Shown here: in pieces, positions 44,799 to 53,488 of the stretch
Layout of the letters: each line of letters starts with the position of its first letter
How positions within the stretch are numbered: position 1 is the stretch's first letter
DNA from: WHTX01 sp038255145
GTDB taxonomy: Bacteria > Actinomycetota > Acidimicrobiia > Acidimicrobiales > CAIXPF01
DNA length: 64,000 bases
NCBI GenBank assembly: GCA_038255145.1
Contig: JBBSLP010000012.1
Coordinates: 1 to 64,000 of the forward strand
Direction of reading: 5' to 3'
Translations under genes and position numbers: made by a program
Notes under the pieces: model-generated
The model's database searches: none
The model's input: only the letters and a program-made list of their open reading frames with translations
Told to the model about the DNA's origin: nothing

Positions 44799-45617
44799 GT
44801 GGACGGTTTCCAGCCGATGGCGCGACGGCTCGAGGGCCGGGTGGCCATGGTCATGGGTGGGGGCCAGACACCGGGGGCCACCATCGGCAACGGCCGGGCC
44901 ACGGCCCTGCTGCTGGCCCGGCACGGGGCCCGGGTCGTGGTCGTCGACCACCGGCTCGACTCGGCCGCGGACACCGTGGCCGAGATCGAGGAGGAAGGGG
45001 GCGAGGCCCTGGCCCTGGCCGCGGACGTCAGCGACGAGGCCGCCAACGTCGAGGTCGTGGCCACCTGCGTGGCCCGGTTCGGACCCCCCGACATCCTCCA
45101 CAACAACGTCGGGGTCAGCGTGGCCGCCGGGGATGCTGCGGCCACCGAGCTCGAGGTCGACGCCTTCGACCGCATCGTGGCCATCAACCTTCGGGGCATG
45201 TGGCTGAGCTGCAAGGCCGTGCTCCCGGTCATGCGGGCCGCAGGGCGGGGCTCGATCGTGAACATCTCGTCCATGGCCGTGCGCAGCGACTACCCCTACG
45301 TGGGCTACAAGACGACCAAGGCCGCGGTCATCGCCCTGACCGAGAACCTGGCCGGGGCCGAGGCCCGCCACGGCATCCGTGTCAACGTCATCCTGCCCGG
45401 CCTGATGAACACGCCCATGGCCATCGAGGCCCGGGTCACCGCCGGGGCCGACCGCGACGAGCTGGTGGCCCGACGCGACGCCCAGGTGCCCCTGGGCCGG
45501 CGCATGGGCACGGGCTGGGACGTGGCCGCCGCCGCCCTGTTCCTGCACTCAGACGAGGCCCGATTCATCACCGGGGTGGCCCTCCCCGTCGACGGCGGCA
45601 GCGGCGTGGCCAGCTGA
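44799..45617 (+). CDS. short-chain dehydrogenase/reductase
   Basis: A 272-residue SDR. The cofactor loop is extended: VMGGGQTPGATIGNGRATA instead of the compact TGxxxGxG. The active site is regular, with Asn (HNNVG), Ser in NISSMA and Tyr-Lys in YVGYKTTKAAV. The last strand is TGVALPVDGGSGV. GGGGGTGG upstream of the GTG start is a good ribosome site; a TAGGGT ~30 nt upstream may be its -10 element. Substrate unknown; the neighbours offer no clue. Confidence 0.92.
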   Translation: MDGFQPMARRLEGRVAMVMGGGQTPGATIGNGRATALLLARHGARVVVVDHRLDSAADTVAEIEEEGGEALALAADVSDEAANVEVVATCVARFGPPDILHNNVGVSVAAGDAAATELEVDAFDRIVAINLRGMWLSCKAVLPVMRAAGRGSIVNISSMAVRSDYPYVGYKTTKAAVIALTENLAGAEARHGIRVNVILPGLMNTPMAIEARVTAGADRDELVARRDAQVPLGRRMGTGWDVAAAALFLHSDEARFITGVALPVDGGSGVAS

Positions 45618-45670
45618 ACGGCGGCCCCGGGGCCACCAGTGGGGCCGAGGCCACCGGCTGATCAGGTCCC

Positions 45671-46375
45671 TCAGCTACCAGGGATGTGGAGTTGCCAGTC
45701 CATGCCGACGAAGAGGCCGGTCACGACCACGCCGGGGATGTGGACGAGGACGTCTTCGGTGGCCTCGGTGATGTCGTCGGCAGCCACGTCGAGGACGAGG
45801 TTGCCGGCCTCGGTGATGACGGGGCCGTCCTTGCCCCCGCCGCAGGGCCGCAGGGTGACCGACCGCACCGGCAGGCGGTCGCGCACCAGGCGCATGACCA
45901 GCTCGGCGGCCTCGGGCACCACCTCGACGGGGATGGCGAACGACGCGCCGAGGCGGTCGACCAGCTTGGTGGCGTCGACCAGCAGGTGGCGTTCGGTCGC
46001 AGCGGCGAAGACCAGCTTCTCCCGCAGCATGGCCCCACCCCGGCCCTTCAGGGCGCGGCCGGCCTTGTCGACCTCGTCAGCGCCGTCGAAGGCCCAGTCC
46101 GGGCGCACGTGGGCCAGGCTGGCCACCCGCAGTCCGCTGGCCGCACAGGTGCGGGCGGCCTCGTAGGAGGTGGGCACGGCGGTGACGTCGAGCCCCCGCT
46201 CCCGCACCAGGGCGCCCAGGGCCACCGCGGCCAGGTACGCCGTCGAACCCGAGCCCACCCCGACCACGTCGCCGTCGGCCACCCGGGTGACCAGGGCGTC
46301 GGCCACGGCCTGCTTGGCCACCTCGTTGCTCATGGGCCCGGTCCACGAGGGGGGATCCAGCGGCCACTCAGCCAC
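45671..46375 (-). CDS. rpiA: ribose-5-phosphate isomerase A
   Basis: A 234-residue RpiA interconverting ribulose-5- and ribose-5-phosphate. Motifs: VGVGSGSTAYLAA (phosphate loop), WAFDGADEVDKAGRALKGRGGA in two parts (catalytic Asp and the Lys/Gly loop), REKLVFAAA and LRPCGGGKDGPVITEAGN. The GTG at 46375 is used because GGGAGG precedes it; an in-frame ATG at 46333 is the alternative. The 177 nt to the divergent MFS gene include two 9-bp copies of CCGATCGCA. Confidence 0.95.
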   Translation of the reverse strand: MAEWPLDPPSWTGPMSNEVAKQAVADALVTRVADGDVVGVGSGSTAYLAAVALGALVRERGLDVTAVPTSYEAARTCAASGLRVASLAHVRPDWAFDGADEVDKAGRALKGRGGAMLREKLVFAAATERHLLVDATKLVDRLGASFAIPVEVVPEAAELVMRLVRDRLPVRSVTLRPCGGGKDGPVITEAGNLVLDVAADDITEATEDVLVHIPGVVVTGLFVGMDWQLHIPGS

Positions 46376-46552
46376 GGTGCCCTCCCTCGACGACCAGCCG
46401 CCTCGTCACCGATCGCACCGATCGCACCGCCACCGCCGTCCTGTCGTGCACGGGCGGCGAGCCTAACCACGCTCCCCCGCGCGACCCCCACCGGCCGGCG
46501 CGGCGGCGAACCGGTCGACGGCAGCGGTTGGTCGGCACCAGACTCCCGGGCC

Positions 46553-47770
46553 ATGGCCCAGTGGCGGCGGTCCCGCGTGGTGGCCCCCGACCCACCGGCC
46601 GCGGGCCTTGGGCTGCTGGCCGCCCTGTACGTCGGCGGGCTGCTGGGCCCGTTCGGCGGTGGCCTGGTCAACACCATGCTGCCCGAGCTCCGCGACGAAT
46701 TCGGCGCTGACTCCCGCCAGGTCGGGTTCTCGCTCACCGCCTACTTCGTGCCCTTCGCCGTGGCCCTGCTGGTCTCGGGCACCCTGGGCGAGCGTTGGGG
46801 CCGCACCCGCACCGTGCGCACGGCCTACTTCGGCTACGCCGGCGCCTCCCTGCTGTGCGCCCTGGCCCCCACCCTGGGCGTCTTCCTGGCCGGCCGGGCC
46901 CTGCAGGGAGCGGCCAACGCCTTCACCACCCCCCTGCTGCTGGCCGGTCTGGTCGAGCTCAGCCACCCGGATCGAGCCGGGCGGGCCGTGGGCATCTACG
47001 CCAGCTTCCAGGCCGCGGGCCAGTCCCTGTCCCCCATCCTCGGCGGCGTGGCCACCGAGGTGAACTGGCGACTGGCCTTCGTAGCCCTGACCGGGGTGGC
47101 CCTGCTGTTGGCCTCGTCCCCGCCTCCAGGCGAGCCCCGGCCCGGCGCGGCCCGACCCCCGTGGCGGGCCCTGCTGCAACTGCGGGTGGCGCTGCTGGGT
47201 GCCGCCGCGCTGGGGGCCAGCCTGGGCTGCCTGGGGGTGGCGTTCCTCGTCGCCCTGCGTCTACGGGACGACTTCGGCTTGGGCGCCGCAGCCACCGGCG
47301 CCGTCCTGGTGTGCTTCGGCGTGGCCGGCCTGCTGTGCGGCACCCTGTGGGGTCGGGTCATCGACCGGGTGGGCGGTCGCACCGCAGGCAGCACGGCCGC
47401 CGTGCTGTGCGCAGTGCTGCTGGTGGGGGTGGGGCGGGCCACGACGGTGACCCAGCTGGTGGTGCTGTGGACGGCCATGGGCTTCACCGCCTCGTTGCTG
47501 ACGGTCGCCATCCAGTCCCTGGCCACCGGGGTGGTGCCCGCCAACCGGGGCGGCGGGGTGTCGGTCATCCTCGCTTTCCGCTTCGGCGGCCTGGCCATCG
47601 CCCCTGCCCTGTGGCTGCCCCTGGCCGAGGGGCCGGGCGACGCGTGGGCCTTCGGTGGCGCCGCCGTCGTGACCCTGACCGTGGTGGCCCTGCTGGCGCC
47701 GTTGGGACGATGGGTGCCGGGCCCCACCCCCGGCTGGGGCGGCCCCGCCCCGCGGCTGGCCGCCAGCTGA
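46553..47770 (+). CDS. MFS transporter
   Basis: A 405-residue major-facilitator protein with about twelve membrane helices and a central break at ~185-200. The first cytoplasmic loop has the motif-A-like GTLGERWGRTRTVR, and helix 5 carries GIYASFQAAGQSLSPILGG, resembling drug/proton antiporters (motif C area). Substrate unknown. The ATG at 46553 is the first codon giving a normal MFS N-terminus; the open frame extends far upstream over rpiA without homology. Confidence 0.9.
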   Translation: MAQWRRSRVVAPDPPAAGLGLLAALYVGGLLGPFGGGLVNTMLPELRDEFGADSRQVGFSLTAYFVPFAVALLVSGTLGERWGRTRTVRTAYFGYAGASLLCALAPTLGVFLAGRALQGAANAFTTPLLLAGLVELSHPDRAGRAVGIYASFQAAGQSLSPILGGVATEVNWRLAFVALTGVALLLASSPPPGEPRPGAARPPWRALLQLRVALLGAAALGASLGCLGVAFLVALRLRDDFGLGAAATGAVLVCFGVAGLLCGTLWGRVIDRVGGRTAGSTAAVLCAVLLVGVGRATTVTQLVVLWTAMGFTASLLTVAIQSLATGVVPANRGGGVSVILAFRFGGLAIAPALWLPLAEGPGDAWAFGGAAVVTLTVVALLAPLGRWVPGPTPGWGGPAPRLAAS

Positions 47771-47810
47771 GCTTGCGGCCGCCCGCTCATCCGACGCCAC
47801 CTTGCCGGCG

Positions 47811-48710
47811 TCAGGCCAGGCGGACCAGGCCCTCCTGGACCACCGTGGCCACGAGCACGCCGTCGGGTCGCAGGAAGTCGCCCCGCACCTGGGCCCGGGC
47901 GCCGGCGGTCGACAACACGGTCTGCTCGTAGAGCAGCCAGCCGTCGGCCCGGGCCGGGCGGCAGAACCACATGGCGTGGTCCAGGCTCGCCCCCTGCAGG
48001 CGGTCGTCGGTCCAGCGCAGCCCGTGGGGCAGCATGGCGTTGTCGATCAGGGTCTCGTCCGACAGGTAGGCGAGGGCGGCGGCGTGCACGGCGGGGTCGT
48101 CGCCCAGGTCCTCGGCCGCTCGCAGCCACATGCGCTGGGGCCCGGTGACCGGCCCTTCCGGGGGGTTGGCCGGGGGGTCGACGTAGCGCACCTCCACCGG
48201 ACGGCCGGGCCCGAACAGGTAGCCGTGTCCGGTCACCGACCCGATGGCCAGGCCCCGGCGCAGCCAGTGCCGGTAGTGGGGGTCGTCAGGGGTGGGCCCG
48301 TCGTCGAGGCGGAGCGGTGGCGACCAGTCCAGGCCCGGCTCGGGGCGGTGGAACGAGGCCAGCAGGCGGAACACCTCGCGGTCGCCCTGGCAGGCCAGCA
48401 CCTCGCGGGTGGCGAAGGCCCGACCGTCGCGCACCACGGCCACCCGGTAGTCGATGGACCGGGCGGGGTCCCCGGCCCGCAGGAAGTAGGCGTGCAGCGA
48501 GTGGGCCACCGGGGTGGTCCCGTCACCGGGCTCGGCGGAAGCCATCGACCGGGTCGCCGCCACCAGGGCCTGGGCCAGGAACTGACCCCCGTAGACCCGC
48601 TCGCCACCAGGGGACGAGCGCCCGACGTGCACGTCGCCGCCACGCTCCTCGAGGTCGAGCAGGTCGACCAGCCGCTCGGGTCGCTCCCCGGCGGAGGGCT
48701 CGCCGGCCAC
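47811..48710 (-). CDS. acyl-CoA thioesterase II (TesB-like)
   Basis: A 299-residue double hot-dog thioesterase releasing free fatty acids from acyl-CoA. It opens VDLLDLEERGGDVHVGRSSP and has RVYGGQFLAQALVAA, the classic TesB segment. The catalytic set is visible: Asp in GASLDHAMWF, Thr in YEQTVLSTAGARAQVRG and Gln in TVVQEGLVRLA. The GTG start at 48710 lies 2 nt after the stop of the metal-receptor gene, so they are co-translated. Confidence 0.94.
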   Translation of the reverse strand: MAGEPSAGERPERLVDLLDLEERGGDVHVGRSSPGGERVYGGQFLAQALVAATRSMASAEPGDGTTPVAHSLHAYFLRAGDPARSIDYRVAVVRDGRAFATREVLACQGDREVFRLLASFHRPEPGLDWSPPLRLDDGPTPDDPHYRHWLRRGLAIGSVTGHGYLFGPGRPVEVRYVDPPANPPEGPVTGPQRMWLRAAEDLGDDPAVHAAALAYLSDETLIDNAMLPHGLRWTDDRLQGASLDHAMWFCRPARADGWLLYEQTVLSTAGARAQVRGDFLRPDGVLVATVVQEGLVRLA

Positions 48711-48712
48711 GG

Positions 48713-49432
48713 TCAGACCCCGGCCACGAGGCGATCGACGGCGTGGGCCAGCCGCGCGAACGCCGCGGGGGTGCGGGTGCCCCACCAGAACAGGTCCTGG
48801 CCGTCGACCAGGGTGGCCGGCGCCACCTCGGCCACCTGGCTCCGGTGGCGCTCGGCGAAGGGGTAGGGCTCGGTGGGCAGCAGCACCAGGTCGGTCCCCC
48901 GGGCCGCGGCCTCCTCCAGGGTGACCTCGGGGTAGCGCACCTCGGCGTCGGCGAACACGTTGGCCACACCCAGGTGGGCCAGCAGGGACGAGCCGTAGGT
49001 GTCCCCGCCCAGGCTCATCCACGGGCGTCGCCAGATGGGCACGAAGGCCCGCAGGCGCACCGGCGGCACCGGCGGCGGCTCCCACGACGGCGCCGGGTCG
49101 ACCCCGACCCGCTCGGCCAGGGCGGCCAGCTGGGGGCCGACGTCGCCCACGGCGTCGATGTGGAAGGTGAAGGTGTCCAGGCCGGCGGCCACGAGCACCT
49201 CGTGGTGGTCCAGCAGGTTCTCCTCCTCGCACATGACCACCAGCTCGGGGCGCAGGGCGATGACGGCGTCGAGGTCGGGGTCCTTGGTCCCGCCCACGTG
49301 GGGCAGGTCGGGCTGCTCGCAGAAGCGGGTGCAGGCCACGGGCACGACACCCAGGGCCAGCAGCGACTCGGTGGCCGAGGGCACCAGGCTCACCACCCGG
49401 GGCGTGCCACGACGGGCCGGGACCGCGGTCAC
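48713..49432 (-). CDS. helical-backbone metal receptor (BtuF/FecB-like) protein without signal peptide
   Basis: A 239-residue protein of the periplasmic-binding-protein-like fold. It opens VVSLVPSATESLLALGVVPVACTR, spaced as in cobalamin-binding proteins, followed by VGGTKDPDLDAVIALRPELV, and has FVPIWRRPWMSLGGDTY in the second lobe. No signal peptide or lipobox is seen, so it may act in the cytosol, unlike transporter-bound relatives. No ABC transporter genes lie nearby. It overlaps the PH-domain gene by four bases and precedes tesB. Confidence 0.88.
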   Translation of the reverse strand: MTAVPARRGTPRVVSLVPSATESLLALGVVPVACTRFCEQPDLPHVGGTKDPDLDAVIALRPELVVMCEEENLLDHHEVLVAAGLDTFTFHIDAVGDVGPQLAALAERVGVDPAPSWEPPPVPPVRLRAFVPIWRRPWMSLGGDTYGSSLLAHLGVANVFADAEVRYPEVTLEEAAARGTDLVLLPTEPYPFAERHRSQVAEVAPATLVDGQDLFWWGTRTPAAFARLAHAVDRLVAGV

Positions 49433-50082
49433 GGCCCCGGCGGCCGCAGCAACCTGGCCTTCTCGGCGGCGAACTCGGCGTCGGTGAGGTGGCCGTGCTC
49501 CCGCAGGGCGGCCAGCTTCTCCAGCTGCTCGGCCACCGACAGGGGCCCGCTCCCGGCGCCCGGCGGCAGGATCACGGCCCGGGAGCGCTCGTCGTGCAGG
49601 TCCATCTGGTGGATGATCTCGTGCTGCACGGCGGTGGGCTTGGGGATGTCGGTGAAGCGCTGGACCCCGGAGTCGCTGCCCGACTCGATGAGGAGGTCAC
49701 CGGCGTTGATCATGCGCTCGAACAGCTTCTGGCTGAAGTCGACGGTGTTGACCTTGTCGAGGGGCATCTGCACCCCCCGCTTGTTGATGAAGCCCTGGCG
49801 GTAGACGAGCCGCTCGGACGTCACCACGAACTCGGTCTTCACCCAGCGCAGGTACTTGAAGCCGAAGTAGAGCAGGGCGGCGACGACGAGGACGGCGGCG
49901 AAGGCGCCCAGCGGCCAACCCCACGCCGCGCCACCGGAGTCGGCCACGGCCACCAGGGCGAACAGGCCGATGGCGGTGGCGGCGATGAGGGCGATGCCGG
50001 CCGGGGCCAGGAACACCCAGTGGGGCGACAGGTCGAGGATGAGCTCCTCGTCGTCCTGCAGTTGGTCGCGCGGGAACGGCAC
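49429..50082 (-). CDS. membrane protein with bacterial PH domain and C-terminal SHOCT motif
   Basis: A 217-residue protein. Two membrane helices (~22-45 and ~55-75) are followed by a bacterial PH-like domain (WVKTEFVVTSERLVYRQGF, GVQMPLDKVNTVDFSQKLF) and, after a Pro-rich linker, a SHOCT helix pair (EQLEKLAALREHGHLTDAEFAAEK split over two helices). SHOCT motifs mediate oligomerisation. The GTG start has TACGAT ending 6 nt upstream, so this is the first gene of the PH-receptor-tesB unit. Function unknown. Confidence 0.88.
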   Translation of the reverse strand: MPFPRDQLQDDEELILDLSPHWVFLAPAGIALIAATAIGLFALVAVADSGGAAWGWPLGAFAAVLVVAALLYFGFKYLRWVKTEFVVTSERLVYRQGFINKRGVQMPLDKVNTVDFSQKLFERMINAGDLLIESGSDSGVQRFTDIPKPTAVQHEIIHQMDLHDERSRAVILPPGAGSGPLSVAEQLEKLAALREHGHLTDAEFAAEKARLLRPPGP

Positions 50083-50088
50083 CGCGGC

Positions 50089-50094
50089 ATCGTA
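50089..50094 (-). promoter_or_regulatory. leaderless-type -10 (TACGAT) for the PH-domain gene
   Basis: On the minus strand TACGAT is followed by 6 nt and the GTG at 50082. Confidence 0.5.
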
Positions 50095-50127
50095 CCGGCA
50101 GGGGCCGTGCCGGCGCTGACCTGCGCC

Positions 50128-50475
50128 TCAGTCCCAGCCCAGCTCGACGAGGCGGTCCTCGTCGATGCCGAAGTGGTGGGCCACCTCGTGCAGCACCGTG
50201 GTGGCCACCTCGTCGACCACGTCGGCCTCGCTGTCGCACAGCTCGCAGATGGCCAGGCGGTAGATGGTCACCCGGTCGGGCATGACCAGTCCGCCGTAGT
50301 CCCCCCGATCGGTCAGCGGCGTGCCCTCGTACAGGCCCAGCAGGTCGTCGATGTCGGGGTGGCGGTCCTCGACGAACACGGCCACGTTGTCCATGATGGC
50401 GGCCAGCTCGTCGGGGATCAGGTCGAGGGCGTCGGCCACCAGCTCCTCGAACTGTGGACCGCTGAGGTCGATCAC
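50128..50475 (-). CDS. minimal zincin-like metallopeptidase family protein
   Basis: A 115-residue protein with the metal-binding motif VLHEVAHHFGIDEDRL (HExxH plus downstream acidic residue) near the C-terminus, the mark of small zincin-like proteins widespread in actinobacteria. The N-terminal half has FEELVADALDLIPDELAAI and a VFVEDRHPD strand. Two GTG codons stand in tandem at 50478 and 50475; the second keeps the 7-nt spacing to TACGGT and is preferred. Whether it is an active peptidase is unknown. Confidence 0.9.
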   Translation of the reverse strand: MIDLSGPQFEELVADALDLIPDELAAIMDNVAVFVEDRHPDIDDLLGLYEGTPLTDRGDYGGLVMPDRVTIYRLAICELCDSEADVVDEVATTVLHEVAHHFGIDEDRLVELGWD

Positions 50476-50482
50476 CACCGCG

Positions 50483-50488
50483 ACCGTA
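50483..50488 (-). promoter_or_regulatory. leaderless-type -10 (TACGGT) for the metallopeptidase gene
   Basis: On the minus strand TACGGT is followed by 7 nt and the second of two GTG codons. Confidence 0.45.
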
Positions 50489-50534
50489 GCGGCGGGTGAG
50501 CCCGCCCTCTCACGAGACCGTCACATGTCGTGGG

Positions 50535-50540
50535 TACGCT
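50535..50540 (+). promoter_or_regulatory. leaderless-type -10 (TACGCT) for uvrD2
   Basis: TACGCT ends 7 nt before the GTG at 50548. Confidence 0.5.
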
Positions 50541-50547
50541 GCGCCGC

Positions 50548-52530
50548 GTGGCTCCCGATCCCCTGCTCGCCGGGCTCGACGACAGCCAGCGCGCCGCGGT
50601 CACCGACACCCACCGGCCCCTGGCCATCCTCGCGCCGGCGGGGTCGGGCAAGACGCGGGTGCTGGTGCGGCGGGTGGCGTGGCTGTCCGAGCAGGGTGAG
50701 ATCGACCCCCGGCGCACGCTGTGCCTCTCGTTCACCCGGGAAGCGGCGCGCGAGCTGCGAAGCCGCCTGACCACGGTCGGCCTGCACGACCTGCCCGCGG
50801 CGGCCACCTTCCACGCCACCGCGGCCGCCCTGCTACGGGTGTGGCACGCCGATCGGGGCCGGCGGCCGCCCAAGTTGGCCGAGGACCGCCGGGCCCTGTT
50901 GGCCCGGGCCCTGGGTGACGTGGCCATGCCCGACGTATCCTCCCTCGAGCTCGAGATCGGTTGGGCCAAGGGGCGGGGGATCGGTCCAAAGGACTACGCG
51001 GCCCGGGCCCGGGCCGCCCGCCGGTCCCCGCCCGACGGCGTCGACGTCACCGCCACCCGCTACGCCGCCTACGAGACGTCCCTGGCCCGGGGCGGGCTCA
51101 TCGACTTCGACGACCTGTTGTCCAACTGCGCCGACGCCATCGACCGCGATGCCGCCTTCGCCGCGTCGCAGCGCTGGCGCTTCCGCCACCTGTTCGTCGA
51201 CGAGTTCCAGGACCTCAACCCGCTCCAGTTCCGCCTGTTGGGTTCCCTGCTCGGCGGGCGCGGGGACGTCACCGTCGTGGGCGATCCCGACCAGGCCATC
51301 TACGGGTGGAACGGCGCCGACGCCCGCTACCTGACCGACGTCGAGGAGCACCTGCCCGGGGCCAAGGTCATCCGCCTGGAGACCAACTACCGCTCGGTGG
51401 GCCCCGTCGTCGCCGTGTCGAGCGCGCTGCTGAGCACCCCCGTCGAGGCCGCCCGCACCGACGGACCCGTGCCCGAGGTGCGCCGCTACGCCAACGAGGC
51501 CGACGAGTGCGCGGGCATCGCCGAGTGGGCCCGGGCCCGCCACCACGAGGGCGTGGGTTGGTCGGACCAGGCCGTGCTCGTGCGCACCAACGCCCTGGCC
51601 CGCAAGCTGGTCAGCGGCCTGCGGGCCGTGGGCATCCCCGCGGCTCCCGACGGCGCCGGGCGGGGCCCCTCCACCACCGACCTCGTGGCCGTGGCCGCCC
51701 GGGGCAGCTCCATGGCCGACCTGCTGTCCCCCGACGAGCCCATCGAGGGCGACGAGGGCGCCGGCGAGGTGGCGGCCGCCTGCGCCGAGCTGGCCCGGGA
51801 GTACCTGGCCCTCGACCCCGGCGCCACCCCGGCTCGCTTCACGGTGTGGTTGCGGGCCGCAGGCGCCGGCGGCCACGACGGCCAGAGTTGGGGCCCCCGC
51901 ATCACCGTGGCCACCTTCCACGCCGCCAAGGGCCTCGAATGGCGGGCCGTGCAGGTCGTGGGCCTGGAGGAGGGCTACGTCCCCGCCGGCCGGGCCCGCA
52001 CCACGGCCCGGCACGCCGAGGAGCGACGGCTGCTCTACGTGGCCCTGTCCCGGGCCACCGACCGGTTGTGCTGCTCGTGGACCGCCCAGCGCCACCTGGG
52101 CGGGCGTCGGGTCGAGCGGCGGCCCTCCCCGTTCCTCGACGTGGTGGTCGAGGCGTGCGAGACGGCCACCGCGGCCGAGGCCCAGGTGGCTCCGGGGGAG
52201 GCCGCCCGCCGGGCCCGCCAGACCCTGGCCCACGCGGCGAAGGAACGCGACTTCGCCCAGCGCGAGGCCGAGGCCCGGGTGGCCGCCCTGGGGCTGGGCC
52301 GACGGGCCGCGGACACCGCCCTGCTCGAGGCCCTGGTGACGTGGCGGGCGGGACAGGCCCGGGCTGCGGGCATCACCGCGCCGGCCGTGCTCACCGACGC
52401 CACCCTGGAAGCGGTGGCCCGCACCCGGCCCCGCACCGTCGACGAACTGGCCGCCACCAGCGGTGTCGGTCCCCTGCGGGCCCGCCGCCTGGCGCCCGGC
52501 CTGTTGGCCGCGCTGGCCGCCGCCACCTGA
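50548..52530 (+). CDS. uvrD2: UvrD2-like superfamily I DNA helicase with C-terminal HRDC domain
   Basis: A 660-residue 3'-5' helicase. Motor motifs: LAPAGSGKTRVLVRR (Walker A), TFHATAAALL, HLFVDEFQDLNPLQFRL, VVGDPDQAIYGWNGA, RLETNYRS, ATFHAAKGLEWRAVQVVGL and LLYVALSRATDRL. A compact HRDC domain closes the protein (~590-650: LLEALVTWRAGQARAAGI...). This architecture is that of mycobacterial UvrD2; the four-cysteine linker found there is not evident. The GTG at 50548 fits a leaderless start; a GTG at 50530 is also in frame. Confidence 0.92.
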   Translation: MAPDPLLAGLDDSQRAAVTDTHRPLAILAPAGSGKTRVLVRRVAWLSEQGEIDPRRTLCLSFTREAARELRSRLTTVGLHDLPAAATFHATAAALLRVWHADRGRRPPKLAEDRRALLARALGDVAMPDVSSLELEIGWAKGRGIGPKDYAARARAARRSPPDGVDVTATRYAAYETSLARGGLIDFDDLLSNCADAIDRDAAFAASQRWRFRHLFVDEFQDLNPLQFRLLGSLLGGRGDVTVVGDPDQAIYGWNGADARYLTDVEEHLPGAKVIRLETNYRSVGPVVAVSSALLSTPVEAARTDGPVPEVRRYANEADECAGIAEWARARHHEGVGWSDQAVLVRTNALARKLVSGLRAVGIPAAPDGAGRGPSTTDLVAVAARGSSMADLLSPDEPIEGDEGAGEVAAACAELAREYLALDPGATPARFTVWLRAAGAGGHDGQSWGPRITVATFHAAKGLEWRAVQVVGLEEGYVPAGRARTTARHAEERRLLYVALSRATDRLCCSWTAQRHLGGRRVERRPSPFLDVVVEACETATAAEAQVAPGEAARRARQTLAHAAKERDFAQREAEARVAALGLGRRAADTALLEALVTWRAGQARAAGITAPAVLTDATLEAVARTRPRTVDELAATSGVGPLRARRLAPGLLAALAAAT

Positions 52531-52573
52531 GGCGGCGCAGCTGGTCCGCGGCCCGGGGCGCGAAGGACCCGGT

Positions 52574-53344
52574 TCAGTCCCGGAAGCTGGCCACCACGGC
52601 CGTGTGGTCCGACGGCTTGGAGCCCTTGCGGGCGTTGCGGTCCACGAACACCAGCTCGAGCCGCTCGGCCAGCGGTGCGCTCAGCAGCAGGTGGTCGATG
52701 CGCATGCCCAGCTTCTTGTGGAAGCTGCCGGCCCGGTAGTCCCAGTAGGTGTAGAGGCCGGGGTCGGGGTATCGGGACCGCAGGGCGTCGACCAGGCCCA
52801 GGTCGAGCAGGGCCCGGTAGGCGTCGCGCTCGGGCACGCTCACGTGCGTCGAGCCCTCGAAGGCGCCGATGTCCCACACGTCGTCGTCACCGGGGGCGAT
52901 GTTGTAGTCGCCGCACAGCGCCAGGGGCAGGGCGGGGTCGGCCGCCGCCACCACCAGGCGCAACCGCTCGAGCCAGCCCAGCTTGTAGCGGTAGTGGTCG
53001 TCGAGCAGGGTGCGGCCGTTGGGCACGTACATGCTGGCCACCCGGACCCCGCCGCACGTGGCCCACAGCAGCCGGGCCTCGCTGTCGGGCTCGGCATCGT
53101 CACCGAAGCCGGCCACCACATCGTCGAGGCCCACCCGGGACAGGATGGCCACCCCGTTCCACTGGCCCTGGCCGGCATGGGCCGACTCGTAGCCCAGGGC
53201 CGAGAAGGCCAGCGAGGGGAAGGCGGTGTCGGCCAACTTCGTCTCCTGCAGGCAGACGACGTCGGGCTCCATCTCTGACAGCCAGGCCTCGACGCGCGGC
53301 AGGCGGGCGCCGAGCGAGTTCACGTTCCAGGTCGCGAGCCGCAC
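52574..53344 (-). CDS. xth: exodeoxyribonuclease III
   Basis: A 256-residue AP endonuclease/3'-5' exonuclease of base excision repair. Motifs: LATWNVNSLGARLPRV, VVCLQETKLAD (metal Glu), SMYVPNGR, LCGDYNIAPGDDDVW (Asp/Asn), YTYWDYRAGSFHKKLGMRID and the final SDHTAVVA (Asp-His). The GTG at 53344 has TAGCTT ending 7 nt upstream; the frame continues three codons to a TTG. Converges on uvrD2; divergent from kgd with 144 nt between. Confidence 0.96.
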   Translation of the reverse strand: MRLATWNVNSLGARLPRVEAWLSEMEPDVVCLQETKLADTAFPSLAFSALGYESAHAGQGQWNGVAILSRVGLDDVVAGFGDDAEPDSEARLLWATCGGVRVASMYVPNGRTLLDDHYRYKLGWLERLRLVVAAADPALPLALCGDYNIAPGDDDVWDIGAFEGSTHVSVPERDAYRALLDLGLVDALRSRYPDPGLYTYWDYRAGSFHKKLGMRIDHLLLSAPLAERLELVFVDRNARKGSKPSDHTAVVASFRD

Positions 53345-53351
53345 CCGGCGC

Positions 53352-53357
53352 AAGCTA
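53352..53357 (-). promoter_or_regulatory. leaderless-type -10 (TAGCTT) for xth
   Basis: On the minus strand TAGCTT is followed by 7 nt and the GTG at 53344. Confidence 0.5.
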
Positions 53358-53474
53358 CCGGTGCGCCCGGACCGGGGCCATCGGCGGCGTCCTGACGGCT
53401 CCGCGGCGGCTTCGTGACGACGCCGCGGGCGGCTCAGCGGCGGCTCCCTCGAAGACGCCGCGCGTGGGGCCCGA

Positions 53475-53480
53475 TAGCAT
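53475..53480 (+). promoter_or_regulatory. leaderless-type -10 (TAGCAT) for kgd
   Basis: TAGCAT ends 8 nt before the GTG at 53489. Confidence 0.5.
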
Positions 53481-53488
53481 CGCGTGAC

